Part shown: positions 1-9,676 of the stretch, in pieces
Layout of the letters: each line of letters begins with the position of its first letter
How positions within the stretch are numbered: position 1 is the stretch's first letter
From: an uncultured Christensenella sp.
GTDB taxonomy: Bacteria; Bacillota; Clostridia; Christensenellales; Pumilibacteraceae
DNA: 64,000 nucleotides
Assembly (NCBI GenBank): GCA_910577945.1
Contig: CAJTNI010000003.1
Location: 1 to 64,000 of the forward strand
Direction of reading: 5' to 3'
Notes under the pieces: model-generated
Seen by the model: only the letters and a program-made list of their open reading frames with translations
What the model was told of the DNA's origin: nothing
Databases searched by the model: none
Made by a program: the position numbers and the translations under genes

Positions 1-3000
1 TAGCTGTACAGCCATGTTTTTCCGAATACCTTGTTGTCTTCCCTTACGATACGGTTGAGCTTGTCGTACTCGTATCTTGCCTGCAATATATCGTTCTCGC
101 GTATTTCGGTTATATTGCCGCAGCTGTCGTACTTGTACTGCAAGCGGTCGAGTATGGAGTACTTGCCGTTTATAAGGCTGCCGAACCGCATGCTTACGGG
201 CATGTTCGTTGCGTGGTCGCCGACTTTACGGTAGTAGATATTCTCTTCCGCTATCTTCTTGCCTTTGCCGTAATATATTTCTTTGCCGATATTTCGACCC
301 TGCACGTCCGTTTTGTGCGTTACCGTTACAGAGCCGACCGTTACGCTGTCCAAGTCTTTTGCAGCATTGTTCTTGTATGTATACGCATACGTTTCGGTTA
401 CTCCGCCCGTCTGTATCGCTCGCGCGGAAATATTACCGTCGTCGTTATAGCTGTACGTTTCGGTTACGTTGTTGTCTTTATACTGCGTAATGCGGTCAAG
501 CGCGTCGTATGTAAAGTTCGCAATATTGCCGACGAGCTTGTCCTCTATCTTGGTTACTTTGTCGAAAGCGTCGTACTGCGATTCGGTGAGCGTTGTATTG
601 TTGTATTGTGTTTTTATCACGTTGTCGCGGAAGTCGCTTACCGTTACCGCCACGTCGTAATTGAGCATTTTCGCCGTAACGGTCTTACGCTTTGCAACCG
701 AATCTTCCGTATAGTTAAATTCGACATACGGCTCGTCGGAATTGAGATACACCGCTGTTTTGCGTAGCTTGTGGTCGTACTTGTACATCACGGTATTGTT
801 ACTGCTTGTATGCTTTGTTACGACTCCGTTAGTGTATTCCGTTTGATTGCTGTTGCTCTCGCCGTCTTCCGTGCTTTGAGTGATTGCCGTTACGTTGTCG
901 TCTATGTCGTAGCCGTAGCTGAGCTTGCCGCCGTTGGGCAGCGTTTTGGTACTTACGTTGTCCGAGTTTGCCGCATATTCTATCTGCGTTTTGTTCTCGC
1001 CCGTTTCGTCGATTTCGGCAATAACCTTACCGTTCTCGTCCGTTTCGCTCTCTTTATAGAACTTGCTCGAACTGTCAAGGCTGTTGTACGAATACGATTT
1101 TACGACGCGACCTTTATCGTTGTACACCGTTTCTTCTATGCTCTTGCCGAACGTAAGTTCCTCGCCCGCAATATAGCTTTCCGTGCGAATCACTGCGCCC
1201 TGCGCGTTGTACGAATACGTCTTTACGGACGTGCTTGTCGTTATTGCCGCGCTGCCCTTTTGCGTACTCAACACCGTGCGCTCCTCTATAACGCGGTAAT
1301 CTTCGTCGTATACATATTTTGTTTCCGTCTTTTGTTTGGTCGTCGTTCCGTTCGCGGACTTATGTATGACTTTCCAGCCCGTTGTTTCTGTAACGGGGTT
1401 GTTGAACCGGTCAAGTGCGATGTCGGTATACTCGTCCGCGACGAACGTAAACGAACTTAACGCCGTTTTGTTTAACGTGTCTCTCTTGGCGTACTGCACC
1501 TTGTCGTGCTTATACTTTTCGTAATCGTACTTTTCCGCCTGCACGACCTTGTTGTCTTTTTCGACGTAGTATTCGGCAAGATTACCGACGTTGTTAAACT
1601 TATACGTTTCCTTTTGCGTTACGTCGCCCGTCGTTGTTACTACCGTCTGATTGGGCGTATACGCAATTGTAGTAGACGACAGCTTGTTATTGCCGCTTAC
1701 GACAGAGCCGTGCGCGATCGAATTGAACAGGCTGTAATACTCGATGCCCGTCAGCAACATTCGGTCGTATGTGAGTTTGACTTTTGCCTTGTCATGCGCC
1801 GTTATTTCCGTGATATTCGCATAGCTCACTTTACTGTTGTTTGTGGCTATATTAGATATTGCGAGCGTGATAGATTTCCCGTTGGCATACTTAATTACGG
1901 TGTTCCCGCTATTGTACGTCAAAGTGGTACGCTTGCCGCGAACGTCCGTAACGGACGACAACACGCCTTTGTGATTGTACTTGAAGACGATTTGCTTTTC
2001 TTTATCGTCGTACACTCTGGTTATGCGTTTTTTGCTGTCGCGCTCGATAGCTATTGCGTTGTTATAGTTGTCGCTTACAACTACAAGCTCGCCGTCTTCG
2101 TTAAAGCCCTTTACAAGCTCGCCGTCCATGAGGTAGTGCACGGGCGTCATGCGCTTGCGCATTGTCAGCTCTTCATTTAAACGCAAATATTCTTTGTAAT
2201 AACGCCGAGCCTGCTCCTTATTGTCATCGCTTTTAGCAGTCAAAAAGTCAAGCTGTTCCTTAGTAAGCGCCTTTTGCGACATTGTATTAGAGTGCATGCA
2301 TCGGGTGATTTCTATTTGCTTATCGTAGCTTTTAATTTTTTCGTCTTTCTTATTTGCATTGTTAGGAATGTCTTCCTTTGCAAAAGTTAACGACTTGGTT
2401 TGCTCGATATACGATAACCCTTGATTGTCCAATGATTCCGACTGAAGTCGCATACCGAAAAAACTATACGCTTCACTTTCGGTCATAAGCATATCGCTGT
2501 CTAAGTACGATATATGTAAATCGTTTATATGTTCTTTTGCTCTATACGTTATTTCTTTCTTGCAAGTATCTATAACGACAAACTGTTCAAGTGTGCTTTT
2601 GTACTGAGCTATTTGGTCTTCGAGTTGTTTTATTTCGTTTTGACGTTGCTCAAAGTTCTCCAATCCTGATATGTATCGCAACTGCGTCGACGCGCGTAAT
2701 CCCGAATCGGAAATTTCTTCTCTGAAAACTTCGTAATCGCCATAACATAATTCGCCGTTCGGCTTTATATTAACACTATTTTTTTCTACGGTCTTTTTTG
2801 CGTCGGTACCATCGAAATAATAAAAACGCTCTTTAAACCCGTGTCGCATTCCGTAAACGTCGGTATACACAAAATCACTGCCGCACAGTTCAAGCTTTTC
2901 ATGCAAATTCAAGCGGAAATTTGCGCCGCAAGCAAAATTATCCGAGCTTTGCTTGAATATTTGCGTTATGCCGTAATCGAGGCACAAGCCTTCGCCCGAA

Positions 3001-4580
3001 GCTATAAATATTTCGGGAGTGAACTCGCCCGTCGCAACGTTCAAAAATCCTTTTGCGCCGCCGACCAAATCTATATCTCGAGTGCATGCTTTTAACTGCT
3101 CGTTGGTAAGGTATTCTATTTTTATGTACGGGGCTTTGACCGCTGTCGTAAACGACATAGACGTATTTTCGTACGATTCGAATTTTATTACTATATCGCT
3201 CGTGCCGCCCGATGTTAATTGCGACGTTATGTCGATCGCAAGCTCGCTGTTACTGTTGACATAATTACGGCTTCCGTTTATACTTACATTCCCGCCCTTT
3301 GACTCGGCATTGGTTACATATAGCGTAGCTTTGGCTATTCTTTGATTTAATACATTAATCTTGCTTCGCTTTATTGTGAGCTCGGACCTTATCTCCTCTT
3401 TTGCGCTTTTGCTTACTAAAATTTTATCCGTATTATAAGTTTGCCAACCGCTGTAATGCTTTACCTGACACGAGTCAACAGTTACCGTTTGACGCTCGAC
3501 CTTTTTTGTTATAACCGTGCCGCTGTTCATTACGATTTGCGGGTCAATCGTTACGGGGAACGCTCTGTCCTCCGCATTTATCCATTCCGCGCTTGCAACG
3601 ACGACAAACGAGCAAGTACCGTCGTCTGTCGGTTCGAGTTCGTAATATACGTCGTCGCACGAGTTGCCCGCCGCGTCGAACATATACGGCGCGGGTATTG
3701 TAAACTCGACTATTTGTTCCGTACTGCCGTCGGCATCGGTTTTTTCGCGGTAAAGCTCGATTTGCAAATTATCTTCCGACAACCGCATTTGCAGTCCTTG
3801 CGTTTGCAATGCGAAAGCGTACCGATAATCGTCGGATTTTTCACGGACTATAATGTTTTCTTTGATATGGTCGCCGTATAAGCGATATTCCAAATCGGTC
3901 TGATTTTCCGCGTTGTTGTAGATAGCCCTATCGCAAAGCTTGCGTCCTTTATGCTTGCGGTTTTGATTTTTATGCTTATCTTTACTGCGCTCGCCTATTT
4001 CCAATGTCGTAACGGGGCGTTCCGCTGTTTCGTCAAACGACACAAGCGTAGATACTTCCGCGCCGGCGTTAAGAACAACGGGCGTAGAACCGTTAGGATT
4101 CTTTTGCTTGCCCTTGAATTCCCACGTTACCTGCAAATCTTTTTTACCGACGCGAACGGCACGTTTTTTGTCCGCTTTGGATATGCGTGTTTTGAACGCA
4201 CTGCGAACGTTCTCGTATTCGTCGCCGACGTCGGTTAGCGTGTTATCTATTTTTTCCCAGCGGTTTTGCTCCTCGTCAAAATAGTTGGACGGCGCGGCGC
4301 TTATAACGCTGACCGCAGTCCCGTTGTTCAGGTAGTAAAGCCGACTGTTTTCGGTCGTTTGCGTTTCGTCCTCTGACACTATTGCGCGGTCGCGGTCAAG
4401 TATGTCTATCTGTTCCGTATCGTCCGCGCAGTTGTCCTGTTCATCAAACGCGTCCGCGATATTCGAGTCCATGCCATCTGCGATTTGTTCTGCGGTCTCG
4501 TCGAGGGCTAACTCGTTCGGCGTAAGCGTTTCTTCCGATTCGTGCTTTTTGTTCTTGTTTTTGATTTTGATGATTCCCAT
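1..4580 (-). CDS. Giant RHS/YD-repeat protein (WapA-like), 3' end outside the window
   Basis: An open frame starts at ATG 4580 behind AAGGAG and continues without a stop for more than 1520 codons to the left edge, so the C-terminus is missing. It begins with a Lys-rich stretch and no signal peptide. An N-terminal region ends in the FPVTIDP motif seen ahead of RHS regions, followed by a DNRLRE-like adhesive region. A long series of YD repeats follows, for example YNDKG, YSYNAQG, YSYNDDG and YKYDSCG. Such proteins form a beta-cage shell carrying a C-terminal toxin or effector, or act as surface adhesins. The gene is last in a coupled operon with carrier proteins and acyltransferases, 24 bp after the preceding gene, which suggests shared function. 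Which toxin tip it carries cannot be seen here. Confidence 0.88.
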   Translation of the reverse strand, partial: MGIIKIKNKNKKHESEETLTPNELALDETAEQIADGMDSNIADAFDEQDNCADDTEQIDILDRDRAIVSEDETQTTENSRLYYLNNGTAVSVISAAPSNYFDEEQNRWEKIDNTLTDVGDEYENVRSAFKTRISKADKKRAVRVGKKDLQVTWEFKGKQKNPNGSTPVVLNAGAEVSTLVSFDETAERPVTTLEIGERSKDKHKNQNRKHKGRKLCDRAIYNNAENQTDLEYRLYGDHIKENIIVREKSDDYRYAFALQTQGLQMRLSEDNLQIELYREKTDADGSTEQIVEFTIPAPYMFDAAGNSCDDVYYELEPTDDGTCSFVVVASAEWINAEDRAFPVTIDPQIVMNSGTVITKKVERQTVTVDSCQVKHYSGWQTYNTDKILVSKSAKEEIRSELTIKRSKINVLNQRIAKATLYVTNAESKGGNVSINGSRNYVNSNSELAIDITSQLTSGGTSDIVIKFESYENTSMSFTTAVKAPYIKIEYLTNEQLKACTRDIDLVGGAKGFLNVATGEFTPEIFIASGEGLCLDYGITQIFKQSSDNFACGANFRLNLHEKLELCGSDFVYTDVYGMRHGFKERFYYFDGTDAKKTVEKNSVNIKPNGELCYGDYEVFREEISDSGLRASTQLRYISGLENFEQRQNEIKQLEDQIAQYKSTLEQFVVIDTCKKEITYRAKEHINDLHISYLDSDMLMTESEAYSFFGMRLQSESLDNQGLSYIEQTKSLTFAKEDIPNNANKKDEKIKSYDKQIEITRCMHSNTMSQKALTKEQLDFLTAKSDDNKEQARRYYKEYLRLNEELTMRKRMTPVHYLMDGELVKGFNEDGELVVVSDNYNNAIAIERDSKKRITRVYDDKEKQIVFKYNHKGVLSSVTDVRGKRTTLTYNSGNTVIKYANGKSITLAISNIATNNSKVSYANITEITAHDKAKVKLTYDRMLLTGIEYYSLFNSIAHGSVVSGNNKLSSTTIAYTPNQTVVTTTGDVTQKETYKFNNVGNLAEYYVEKDNKVVQAEKYDYEKYKHDKVQYAKRDTLNKTALSSFTFVADEYTDIALDRFNNPVTETTGWKVIHKSANGTTTKQKTETKYVYDEDYRVIEERTVLSTQKGSAAITTSTSVKTYSYNAQGAVIRTESYIAGEELTFGKSIEETVYNDKGRVVKSYSYNSLDSSSKFYKESETDENGKVIAEIDETGENKTQIEYAANSDNVSTKTLPNGGKLSYGYDIDDNVTAITQSTEDGESNSNQTEYTNGVVTKHTSSNNTVMYKYDHKLRKTAVYLNSDEPYVEFNYTEDSVAKRKTVTAKMLNYDVAVTVSDFRDNVIKTQYNNTTLTESQYDAFDKVTKIEDKLVGNIANFTYDALDRITQYKDNNVTETYSYNDDGNISARAIQTGGVTETYAYTYKNNAAKDLDSVTVGSVTVTHKTDVQGRNIGKEIYYGKGKKIAEENIYYRKVGDHATNMPVSMRFGSLINGKYSILDRLQYKYDSCGNITEIRENDILQARYEYDKLNRIVREDNKVFGKTWLYS

Positions 4581-4604
4581 GATAATTTCTCCTTAATGGT
4601 TTTT

Positions 4605-5180
4605 TTATTTGTTTTCCTCTTTCGAGGCGGTTGACGTTTCCAATGTTATTGCCATTATGTGAATGAAAAAGCTATCGGGCAATACGATTTGCTTTATTAA
4701 ATCGAGTTTCGGTAAATCTACCGTTATGTGATGTAAAAACACGGGCCGCGCATGTACGCCTGAAGCGATTGCGCCGTGCGATTTAACGTCGCCGCCGACC
4801 GACGACATATCGAACCAACTGAACGAATATTCATGCGTTAGATCTATGAACGGAACGGTTATGCACTCGGACCGACCGTTTTGATAGATAATATCCAACA
4901 CGGCATAAGCATCACACCACAGAGCAAAGCCTATAATATGGAGCCTGTTTGCACGGGCATTTACGTTCACGGTCTGACTGTCGCATTCTATGACGTCGAA
5001 CTCGCCTTTCCCGAACGCAAAATCTATCCCGTCCGCATTTCCGCTTTCGCACAGTTTGAAATCGCTTTCGGACAGATAGACTCCGTCAATGCCGACTTGA
5101 TCGTCGATAGCGGGCGGGTTCGCATATACGAGCTTGCGATTGTATAACTTATCCAATGACAGTTTTATAGTTTCGTTCAT
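4605..5180 (-). CDS. Putative beta-sandwich protein, unknown function
   Basis: About 191 residues with no signal peptide. The start is ATG 5180, preceded by GGAGG and sharing an ATGA overlap with the stop of the upstream acyltransferase-like gene, a translational coupling arrangement. The protein looks all-beta. A C-terminal segment with LPDSFFIHIMAITLE resembles the closing strand of beta-sandwich modules fused to some glycosidases and peptidases (pattern LP, x4-5, IHI, x, AITL). I infer a carbohydrate- or protein-binding accessory domain rather than an enzyme, because no catalytic motif is visible. It lies directly before the RHS gene, so it could be a partner or adaptor of that protein. 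Confidence 0.6.
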   Translation of the reverse strand: MNETIKLSLDKLYNRKLVYANPPAIDDQVGIDGVYLSESDFKLCESGNADGIDFAFGKGEFDVIECDSQTVNVNARANRLHIIGFALWCDAYAVLDIIYQNGRSECITVPFIDLTHEYSFSWFDMSSVGGDVKSHGAIASGVHARPVFLHHITVDLPKLDLIKQIVLPDSFFIHIMAITLETSTASKEENK

Positions 5181-6112
5181 TTGCACTCCTCCGCGATCCG
5201 CGCGTATACCGTTTCTTCAAGCGTCATAATTTCGGCTATCCTTTCCGACAATTTGTCCTTTTGACCGTCCGGCAAATTCTCATGCTTTGCGGATATTTTC
5301 CACATTGCCGCCTGCAAAAATCCGTACTCGCTTATAAGCCGCGCAAGTCGTTCGGCGTTTGATTTGTTTTTAAACATGTCCGATTGAGTAAGAGTGCAAT
5401 AGTACCGTTTAAGAAAATATATATAGTCGTTTATAAGCGAAATCTTATTTAAAAGAGCCTCCGTATCGGATACCAAAAGTCGCCTTAACTCTATTAGATT
5501 GCGCTTTGCCGCCGCACCGCTGTTTTTTATCTGTGCGGACGGGATATGGTCGTACACTGAAATACGTTCCGATTGCGCACGAACGTTCCTAATAACAATA
5601 CGGCTTGTATGTCGTCTGCGAAGTTTGCCGATTCGCATTTGTTCGCTCATGTACAGCAAAGCTTTAAGCGACATGGTTTTTGTCTTGTATTTGCTGTCGT
5701 TGGCAAAATCTTGGTCTACTACGTATGCCGTATCGCTGTCCAAGTCATATCCGTATGCAAGGATATAATGCGGGTCGTGACGTTTCATGTATGTGCGCGG
5801 ACGGCTCTCCATATAGAAACAATCTATACCCACAATAACAGGATTGCCCTTGTCTATATTGCGTACAAGCATTTTTTCCGCGACGTTGCATTTTTTGAGC
5901 TTGCAACCGAGCCGCGACATTAGCTCGTCGTCATTATAGAAATCTTTATCCTCTATTACAAAATCGTCGTGTACAAGCATTATAGTGTTCATAAGCACGT
6001 TTTCCGCCGCTATGCCGAAACACGATAACGCCGCTATCATTTGATGATAATAGCACGTTTTGAAATAGAATTCACTGAACGGTTTTACCCCGTCTATTAT
6101 GTTTTTACGCAT
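5177..6112 (-). CDS. BtrH/C39-like acyltransferase (cysteine-peptidase fold), copy 1
   Basis: 311 residues. The N-terminal half resembles the BtrH N-terminal/C39-like papain fold. Candidate catalytic residues are Cys20 (KTCYYHQM), His115 (DPHYILAYGYD) and Asp133 (YVVDQDF), in the Cys-His-Asp order of this superfamily. In butirosin biosynthesis BtrH moves an acyl group from an acyl carrier protein to an amine. Here the gene overlaps an ACP gene by 8 bp, which supports an ACP-dependent acyltransferase, although a peptidase role cannot be excluded. The C-terminal half (about 200-311) is helical and charged. A diverged paralogue lies three genes upstream at 7815-8621. Confidence 0.68.
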   Translation of the reverse strand: MRKNIIDGVKPFSEFYFKTCYYHQMIAALSCFGIAAENVLMNTIMLVHDDFVIEDKDFYNDDELMSRLGCKLKKCNVAEKMLVRNIDKGNPVIVGIDCFYMESRPRTYMKRHDPHYILAYGYDLDSDTAYVVDQDFANDSKYKTKTMSLKALLYMSEQMRIGKLRRRHTSRIVIRNVRAQSERISVYDHIPSAQIKNSGAAAKRNLIELRRLLVSDTEALLNKISLINDYIYFLKRYYCTLTQSDMFKNKSNAERLARLISEYGFLQAAMWKISAKHENLPDGQKDKLSERIAEIMTLEETVYARIAEECK

Positions 6113-6335
6113 TTGTTTTTCCCTCCGTTGCGAGTATTAAGTCCCCGACCGTTTCCCACGCAGATATATTGAGTTCTTCAAGCTCGAACGTAACGCCGCA
6201 AGCCGCTTCCAGCTCCGCTATTACGCTTATAAACGACAAACTGTCCAAGCTCAATTCGTTTAATTTGCTGTTCACGTTTACGTCCTCGTCAAGCGCGCAC
6301 GCATTCTTTATGATCTCGATTATACGCTCTTTCAT
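6105..6335 (-). CDS. Acyl carrier protein, copy 1
   Basis: 76 residues with the four-helix carrier-protein pattern. Ser32 in LSLDSLSF is the predicted 4'-phosphopantetheine attachment site, followed by an acidic helix II and a conserved hydrophobic C-terminal helix. It overlaps the AMP-ligase gene upstream by 4 bp and the BtrH-like gene downstream by 8 bp. The natural reading is that the ligase loads an acyl or aminoacyl group on this thioester carrier and the BtrH-like enzyme unloads it. It is distinct in sequence from the second ACP of the operon and lies outside any fatty-acid synthesis cluster, so it is probably specialised. No phosphopantetheinyl transferase is seen in the window. Confidence 0.85.
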   Translation of the reverse strand: MKERIIEIIKNACALDEDVNVNSKLNELSLDSLSFISVIAELEAACGVTFELEELNISAWETVGDLILATEGKTNA

Positions 6336-7588
6336 TTCCGCACTTTCTTGCCGCTCGCCGTCCGCTCTATACGTTCGACTTGTTCTATTCTATTGGGCAC
6401 GATTACGGGATTCAAAGCCCCGATAAGCCGTCTACGCAATTCCTCCGACGGCATTTTTCCGACGTACTTCAAGCATACAACTACGCCGCGTTCCGTATTT
6501 TCGCCGTATGCAACGCAATCTTCTATGCCCGAACACTCTTTTACGGCAAGCTCGATCTCTTCGGGATATATGTTTATACCCGAACGGATTATCATATTGT
6601 CTTTGCGCCCGTCGATATATAAATACCCGTCCGCATACGCATGCGCCATATCGCCCGTGTGCAGCCACCCGTCGCGCAGCTTTGCCGCAGTTTGCAACTC
6701 GTCGCGGAAATACCCTTTCATAACGCACCGCGATTGTATAAGCAATTCGCCGTTTTCTATTTTTGCCGTTACTCCGCCGATAGGCTTGCCTATACTGTTC
6801 GGACGCGCCTTAAACTCGTCGGGCAGTAGCGCGCTTACGCGCGGACTGTGTTCGGTCAATCCGTAAACATTGTAAAATCGGGCGTGCGGGAACGTATCGG
6901 ATATTATCCGCCCCGCGCTCTCGCTCAACACTTCGCCGCTTATAGCTCCGACTTTGATCGGACAAGCATGATTCACATTTGATTTTGCAAGCGCGGAATA
7001 CAGCGTAGGAGTCGCGCAGAAAACGTCTATTTTATTCTTTACAAGAAACGACATCAACCGCTTGGGCATAAACGGTTCTTCGTAAAAATATACCGTCAAT
7101 CCGTTACACAGTGCGTACAGCAATTCGCCCGTCAACACCGCTATATGCACAAGCGGGCGCGCAATACAAATATTCCGACAATGCTGTATATCGAAATACG
7201 TCGATATGTAATCGAGATTTGTAATTATATTCTCATCCGTTAACATTACGCCCTTAGGTTTGCCCGTAGTTCCGCTCGTGAACATGACAAACGCCAAATC
7301 GTCAACGTTTTCTTGCGCTGCATTGACTGTGTTTACTATGTACTCGAAATTCTTTATTCCGTATTCGAGCGAACACGGGACCGCAACGTCGCCGGACGCT
7401 ATACAACGCAAGATAGACAATGCGTGCTCCTCGCGCGTTTGTCCGACGCATGCCCTTAATTTTTTATGCGGTTGACGCTGCTCGGACAAACGCAATATAT
7501 CCGAGTATGTGACGTTCATACCGGCGAAAGCAATACGGTCGGCGTATTTTTGCATTTTTTCTTTTAAGTACGACCATAAAGAATTCAT
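6332..7588 (-). CDS. AMP-forming acyl/aminoacyl ligase (ANL superfamily)
   Basis: 418 residues, compact for the adenylate-forming superfamily (usually 500-550), mainly through a shortened N-terminal region. Core motifs are present: P-loop FTSGTTGKPKG (103-113), YNVYGLTEHSP, LHTGDMA, the hinge GRKDNMIIRSGINIYPEE, and the C-terminal catalytic lysine region TASGKK. These indicate ATP-dependent activation of a carboxylate and transfer to a thiol. The gene sits between two ACP genes with 4-bp overlaps on both sides, so the acceptor is most likely one or both ACPs rather than CoA. The substrate cannot be read from the sequence with confidence. Confidence 0.88.
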   Translation of the reverse strand: MNSLWSYLKEKMQKYADRIAFAGMNVTYSDILRLSEQRQPHKKLRACVGQTREEHALSILRCIASGDVAVPCSLEYGIKNFEYIVNTVNAAQENVDDLAFVMFTSGTTGKPKGVMLTDENIITNLDYISTYFDIQHCRNICIARPLVHIAVLTGELLYALCNGLTVYFYEEPFMPKRLMSFLVKNKIDVFCATPTLYSALAKSNVNHACPIKVGAISGEVLSESAGRIISDTFPHARFYNVYGLTEHSPRVSALLPDEFKARPNSIGKPIGGVTAKIENGELLIQSRCVMKGYFRDELQTAAKLRDGWLHTGDMAHAYADGYLYIDGRKDNMIIRSGINIYPEEIELAVKECSGIEDCVAYGENTERGVVVCLKYVGKMPSEELRRRLIGALNPVIVPNRIEQVERIERTASGKKVRK

Positions 7589-7818
7589 ATATGCTTCACC
7601 GTTATGCGAACAATGTCGGACAACATTTTCAGATTTTCGGGTTGCAGATCGTCGTCGTCGAACGAGAAACCGAACCGCTCTTCGATTTCTGCGACCAACG
7701 TGACCAAAGAGAGGCTGTCCATTCCGCTTTCTTGCAGGCTCTCCTTTTCCGTCAGCGTTACGCCTATTACCTCGTTCGCTATGCTAACGATCTTTTCCGA
7801 AATCTCTTTGTTTGTCAT
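7585..7818 (-). CDS. Acyl carrier protein, copy 2
   Basis: 77 residues. The carrier motif is GMDSLSLV with Ser35 as the predicted phosphopantetheine site, followed by an acidic loop (FDDDDLQPEN) and a terminal hydrophobic helix. It overlaps the ligase gene by 4 bp downstream and the second BtrH-like gene by 4 bp upstream. The arrangement BtrH-like, ACP, ligase, ACP, BtrH-like gives each putative acyltransferase its own carrier. This suggests two acyl transfers, or one carrier for loading and another for processing. The sequence is clearly diverged from copy 1, so this is not a recent tandem duplication. Confidence 0.85.
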   Translation of the reverse strand: MTNKEISEKIVSIANEVIGVTLTEKESLQESGMDSLSLVTLVAEIEERFGFSFDDDDLQPENLKMLSDIVRITVKHI

Positions 7819-8621
7819 TTTGCCAATTCCTCCGCAATTTTATTTTCTATTTCGATTGTTTCTTGAACGTCGGACATAAAGTCGGCAGGCAAGTTGTTGG
7901 ACACGTCCTTTATTAAACGCAGTCGCGTATTGAAATACAGTTTATCCAACAATGCGTTTTCTTTGTCCAACAGCTCTGCAACTCTTGCATTTTTTTCATA
8001 AAACTTTTTCAATCGCTTGCGAGTCACACGCAATATGCCGACAGCCGATTCCAATTGATTAAGGTTGCGCGGAATATTCTGCGGCGAATATCTTTGATCA
8101 GCGAACAGCGACGTTACATTATCCGTACATTCTGCATGTATATCTTTAATGGTGTAAGTGCAAACTGCGCCGTCGAACACGCGCGCAAAATTCTGTTCGT
8201 CGAACACGCCCGTTGCCAGCGGATATTCGTTTATCCATTCAAGCTTTTTGTTCAAGCACACATAATGATCCTCACGCCACGCCGAACGCTTAAAGCCCTC
8301 AAAGAAATTACCGTTAACTCGTATAAGGCATAACTTGTCGTCCGATATTTTATTTATATACTCAATGGCTTCCGCCGCAGAGCAAGTAATAAATCCGTGA
8401 TTCACTATTCCTAAATCCTGCGCCACGTCTTGCAATCGCTGAAGGTAGCAATAGTTCTGATAAGTTGCGCCGCGTGCAAAATCATCGAACACCTGCGCCA
8501 AGCTTACGAACTCGCAGCCATACAGACGAGTAATATCGCAATATTTGCCCAGCCAAGCCAAGAAATACTTTTCGACGCAAGACAAACCGAGCGCGTCCGC
8601 TATCTCTTTCTTAGTCAACAT
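7815..8621 (-). CDS. BtrH/C39-like acyltransferase, copy 2 (diverged)
   Basis: 268 residues, related in layout to the 5177-6112 protein: an N-terminal Cys (Cys15, LSCVEKYF), a central strand (LCLIRVNGNFF), a His-Tyr motif (His119, REDHYVCLNK) and a WINEYP segment where Asn131 stands at the position expected for the third catalytic residue. A charged helical C-terminal region follows. I infer a papain-like acyltransferase that accepts from the adjacent ACP (4-bp overlap). The Asn in place of Asp is compatible with papain-like catalysis but could also mark a degenerate or regulatory subunit. Resemblance to characterised BtrH is weaker than for copy 1. Confidence 0.5.
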   Translation of the reverse strand: MLTKKEIADALGLSCVEKYFLAWLGKYCDITRLYGCEFVSLAQVFDDFARGATYQNYCYLQRLQDVAQDLGIVNHGFITCSAAEAIEYINKISDDKLCLIRVNGNFFEGFKRSAWREDHYVCLNKKLEWINEYPLATGVFDEQNFARVFDGAVCTYTIKDIHAECTDNVTSLFADQRYSPQNIPRNLNQLESAVGILRVTRKRLKKFYEKNARVAELLDKENALLDKLYFNTRLRLIKDVSNNLPADFMSDVQETIEIENKIAEELAK

Positions 8622-9676
8622 ATATCTGCCTCTTTAAGCAAATCTATTGCCGAGAATTTACATAAGCGCGAACGCACATCCGTTTGCCACACATACTGTT
8701 TCTTATTTTCGTAATCTATGACGGACGGTTGCTTGCCGCCGTATTCTCTCGCAAGTTGAAGTATGCGGTCGTCATTGAACACTTCACCTACCTGTTCCAA
8801 GACAGTTCCCGCTTGATTCTCGATTTCGTATCGCTTAATTATACCGTCGAGCATATTCAAGTCGATTACATTGTTCTTGAGCAAATAATACATGTCCGCC
8901 AATTTATATAAATCAAGCTCTTTGCTCCTTTGTACCATGAAATATAAACAACTTTCTTTATATTGGTGCATTATAAGGTGCGCGAAAAACATTTCGTTAT
9001 TAGGCGAGTAAATATCCGCTTCGCCTTTGCGATATGATGCCGTTTGTATTATTGCGCGCAACAGTTCTTGCCCGTCTTCCGGCGTATTGCCAAGCGAAAA
9101 ATTTATGTCTGTCTCTACAAACGGAAATTCGGCATTACCCGTGATTTTTACAAACGGCGCAACCTCGCCGCGCGTCATTCTGCGCTTGATTATCTCCATT
9201 CTGGAAAACTCGAATATCTCGCGTTTATTGCGATCGTATATACCTTGAATAAAATTCAAGTCCCGTAATACATCGCTCACCGCCGTAATTTCCGTAGGCG
9301 CTACGAGAATATCTATATCGTTAGAAACGCGCTCTCCGTCCGCATATATCCGTTTGGTATCGAATTTGGCATTTGATAGGACACTGCCTTTCAAAAACAC
9401 ATGCTTAGCACCGCTTTGTTTCAGAGCTTCGGAAATCTTTTTAATGTATTCGCGCTTGCAAACCACGCTGCGCTTTTGCTTTTCAAAAGCGTCGCGCAAA
9501 ATAAAATCCAGCTTTTTTGGCAATTTCAAGCCGAGCGTTACGGATTTATTATAAAACAAGCCCGCAATTTTATGGCAGAACAAAAACCCTAACGTTTCAT
9601 ACCAATCGGGTTCGATTTGCGGCTCGTCGCATTTAAGTACTTTGATGATGTAATTAATGTTATCTTGACCTATCAT
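8615..9676 (-). CDS. NTP_transf_5-like nucleotidyltransferase
   Basis: 353 residues. The motif FLKGSVLSN followed by a YADGERVSNDIDILV block matches the uncharacterised nucleotidyltransferase family often called NTP_transf_5. Asp120 and Asp122 are the likely metal ligands of a polymerase-beta-type fold, and the rest is mainly helical. Relatives occur in natural-product and surface-polysaccharide clusters, where they are thought to move a nucleotide or phospho group to a small molecule. It overlaps the BtrH-like copy 2 gene by 7 bp and the kinase gene by 17 bp, so it belongs to the same operon. Substrate unknown. Confidence 0.68.
   Translation of the reverse strand: MIGQDNINYIIKVLKCDEPQIEPDWYETLGFLFCHKIAGLFYNKSVTLGLKLPKKLDFILRDAFEKQKRSVVCKREYIKKISEALKQSGAKHVFLKGSVLSNAKFDTKRIYADGERVSNDIDILVAPTEITAVSDVLRDLNFIQGIYDRNKREIFEFSRMEIIKRRMTRGEVAPFVKITGNAEFPFVETDINFSLGNTPEDGQELLRAIIQTASYRKGEADIYSPNNEMFFAHLIMHQYKESCLYFMVQRSKELDLYKLADMYYLLKNNVIDLNMLDGIIKRYEIENQAGTVLEQVGEVFNDDRILQLAREYGGKQPSVIDYENKKQYVWQTDVRSRLCKFSAIDLLKEADIC

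Noticed and set aside
213..2180. Series of plus-strand frames over the RHS gene
   Set aside because: All are mirror frames of the YD repeats; the minus-strand frame is continuous to the window edge.
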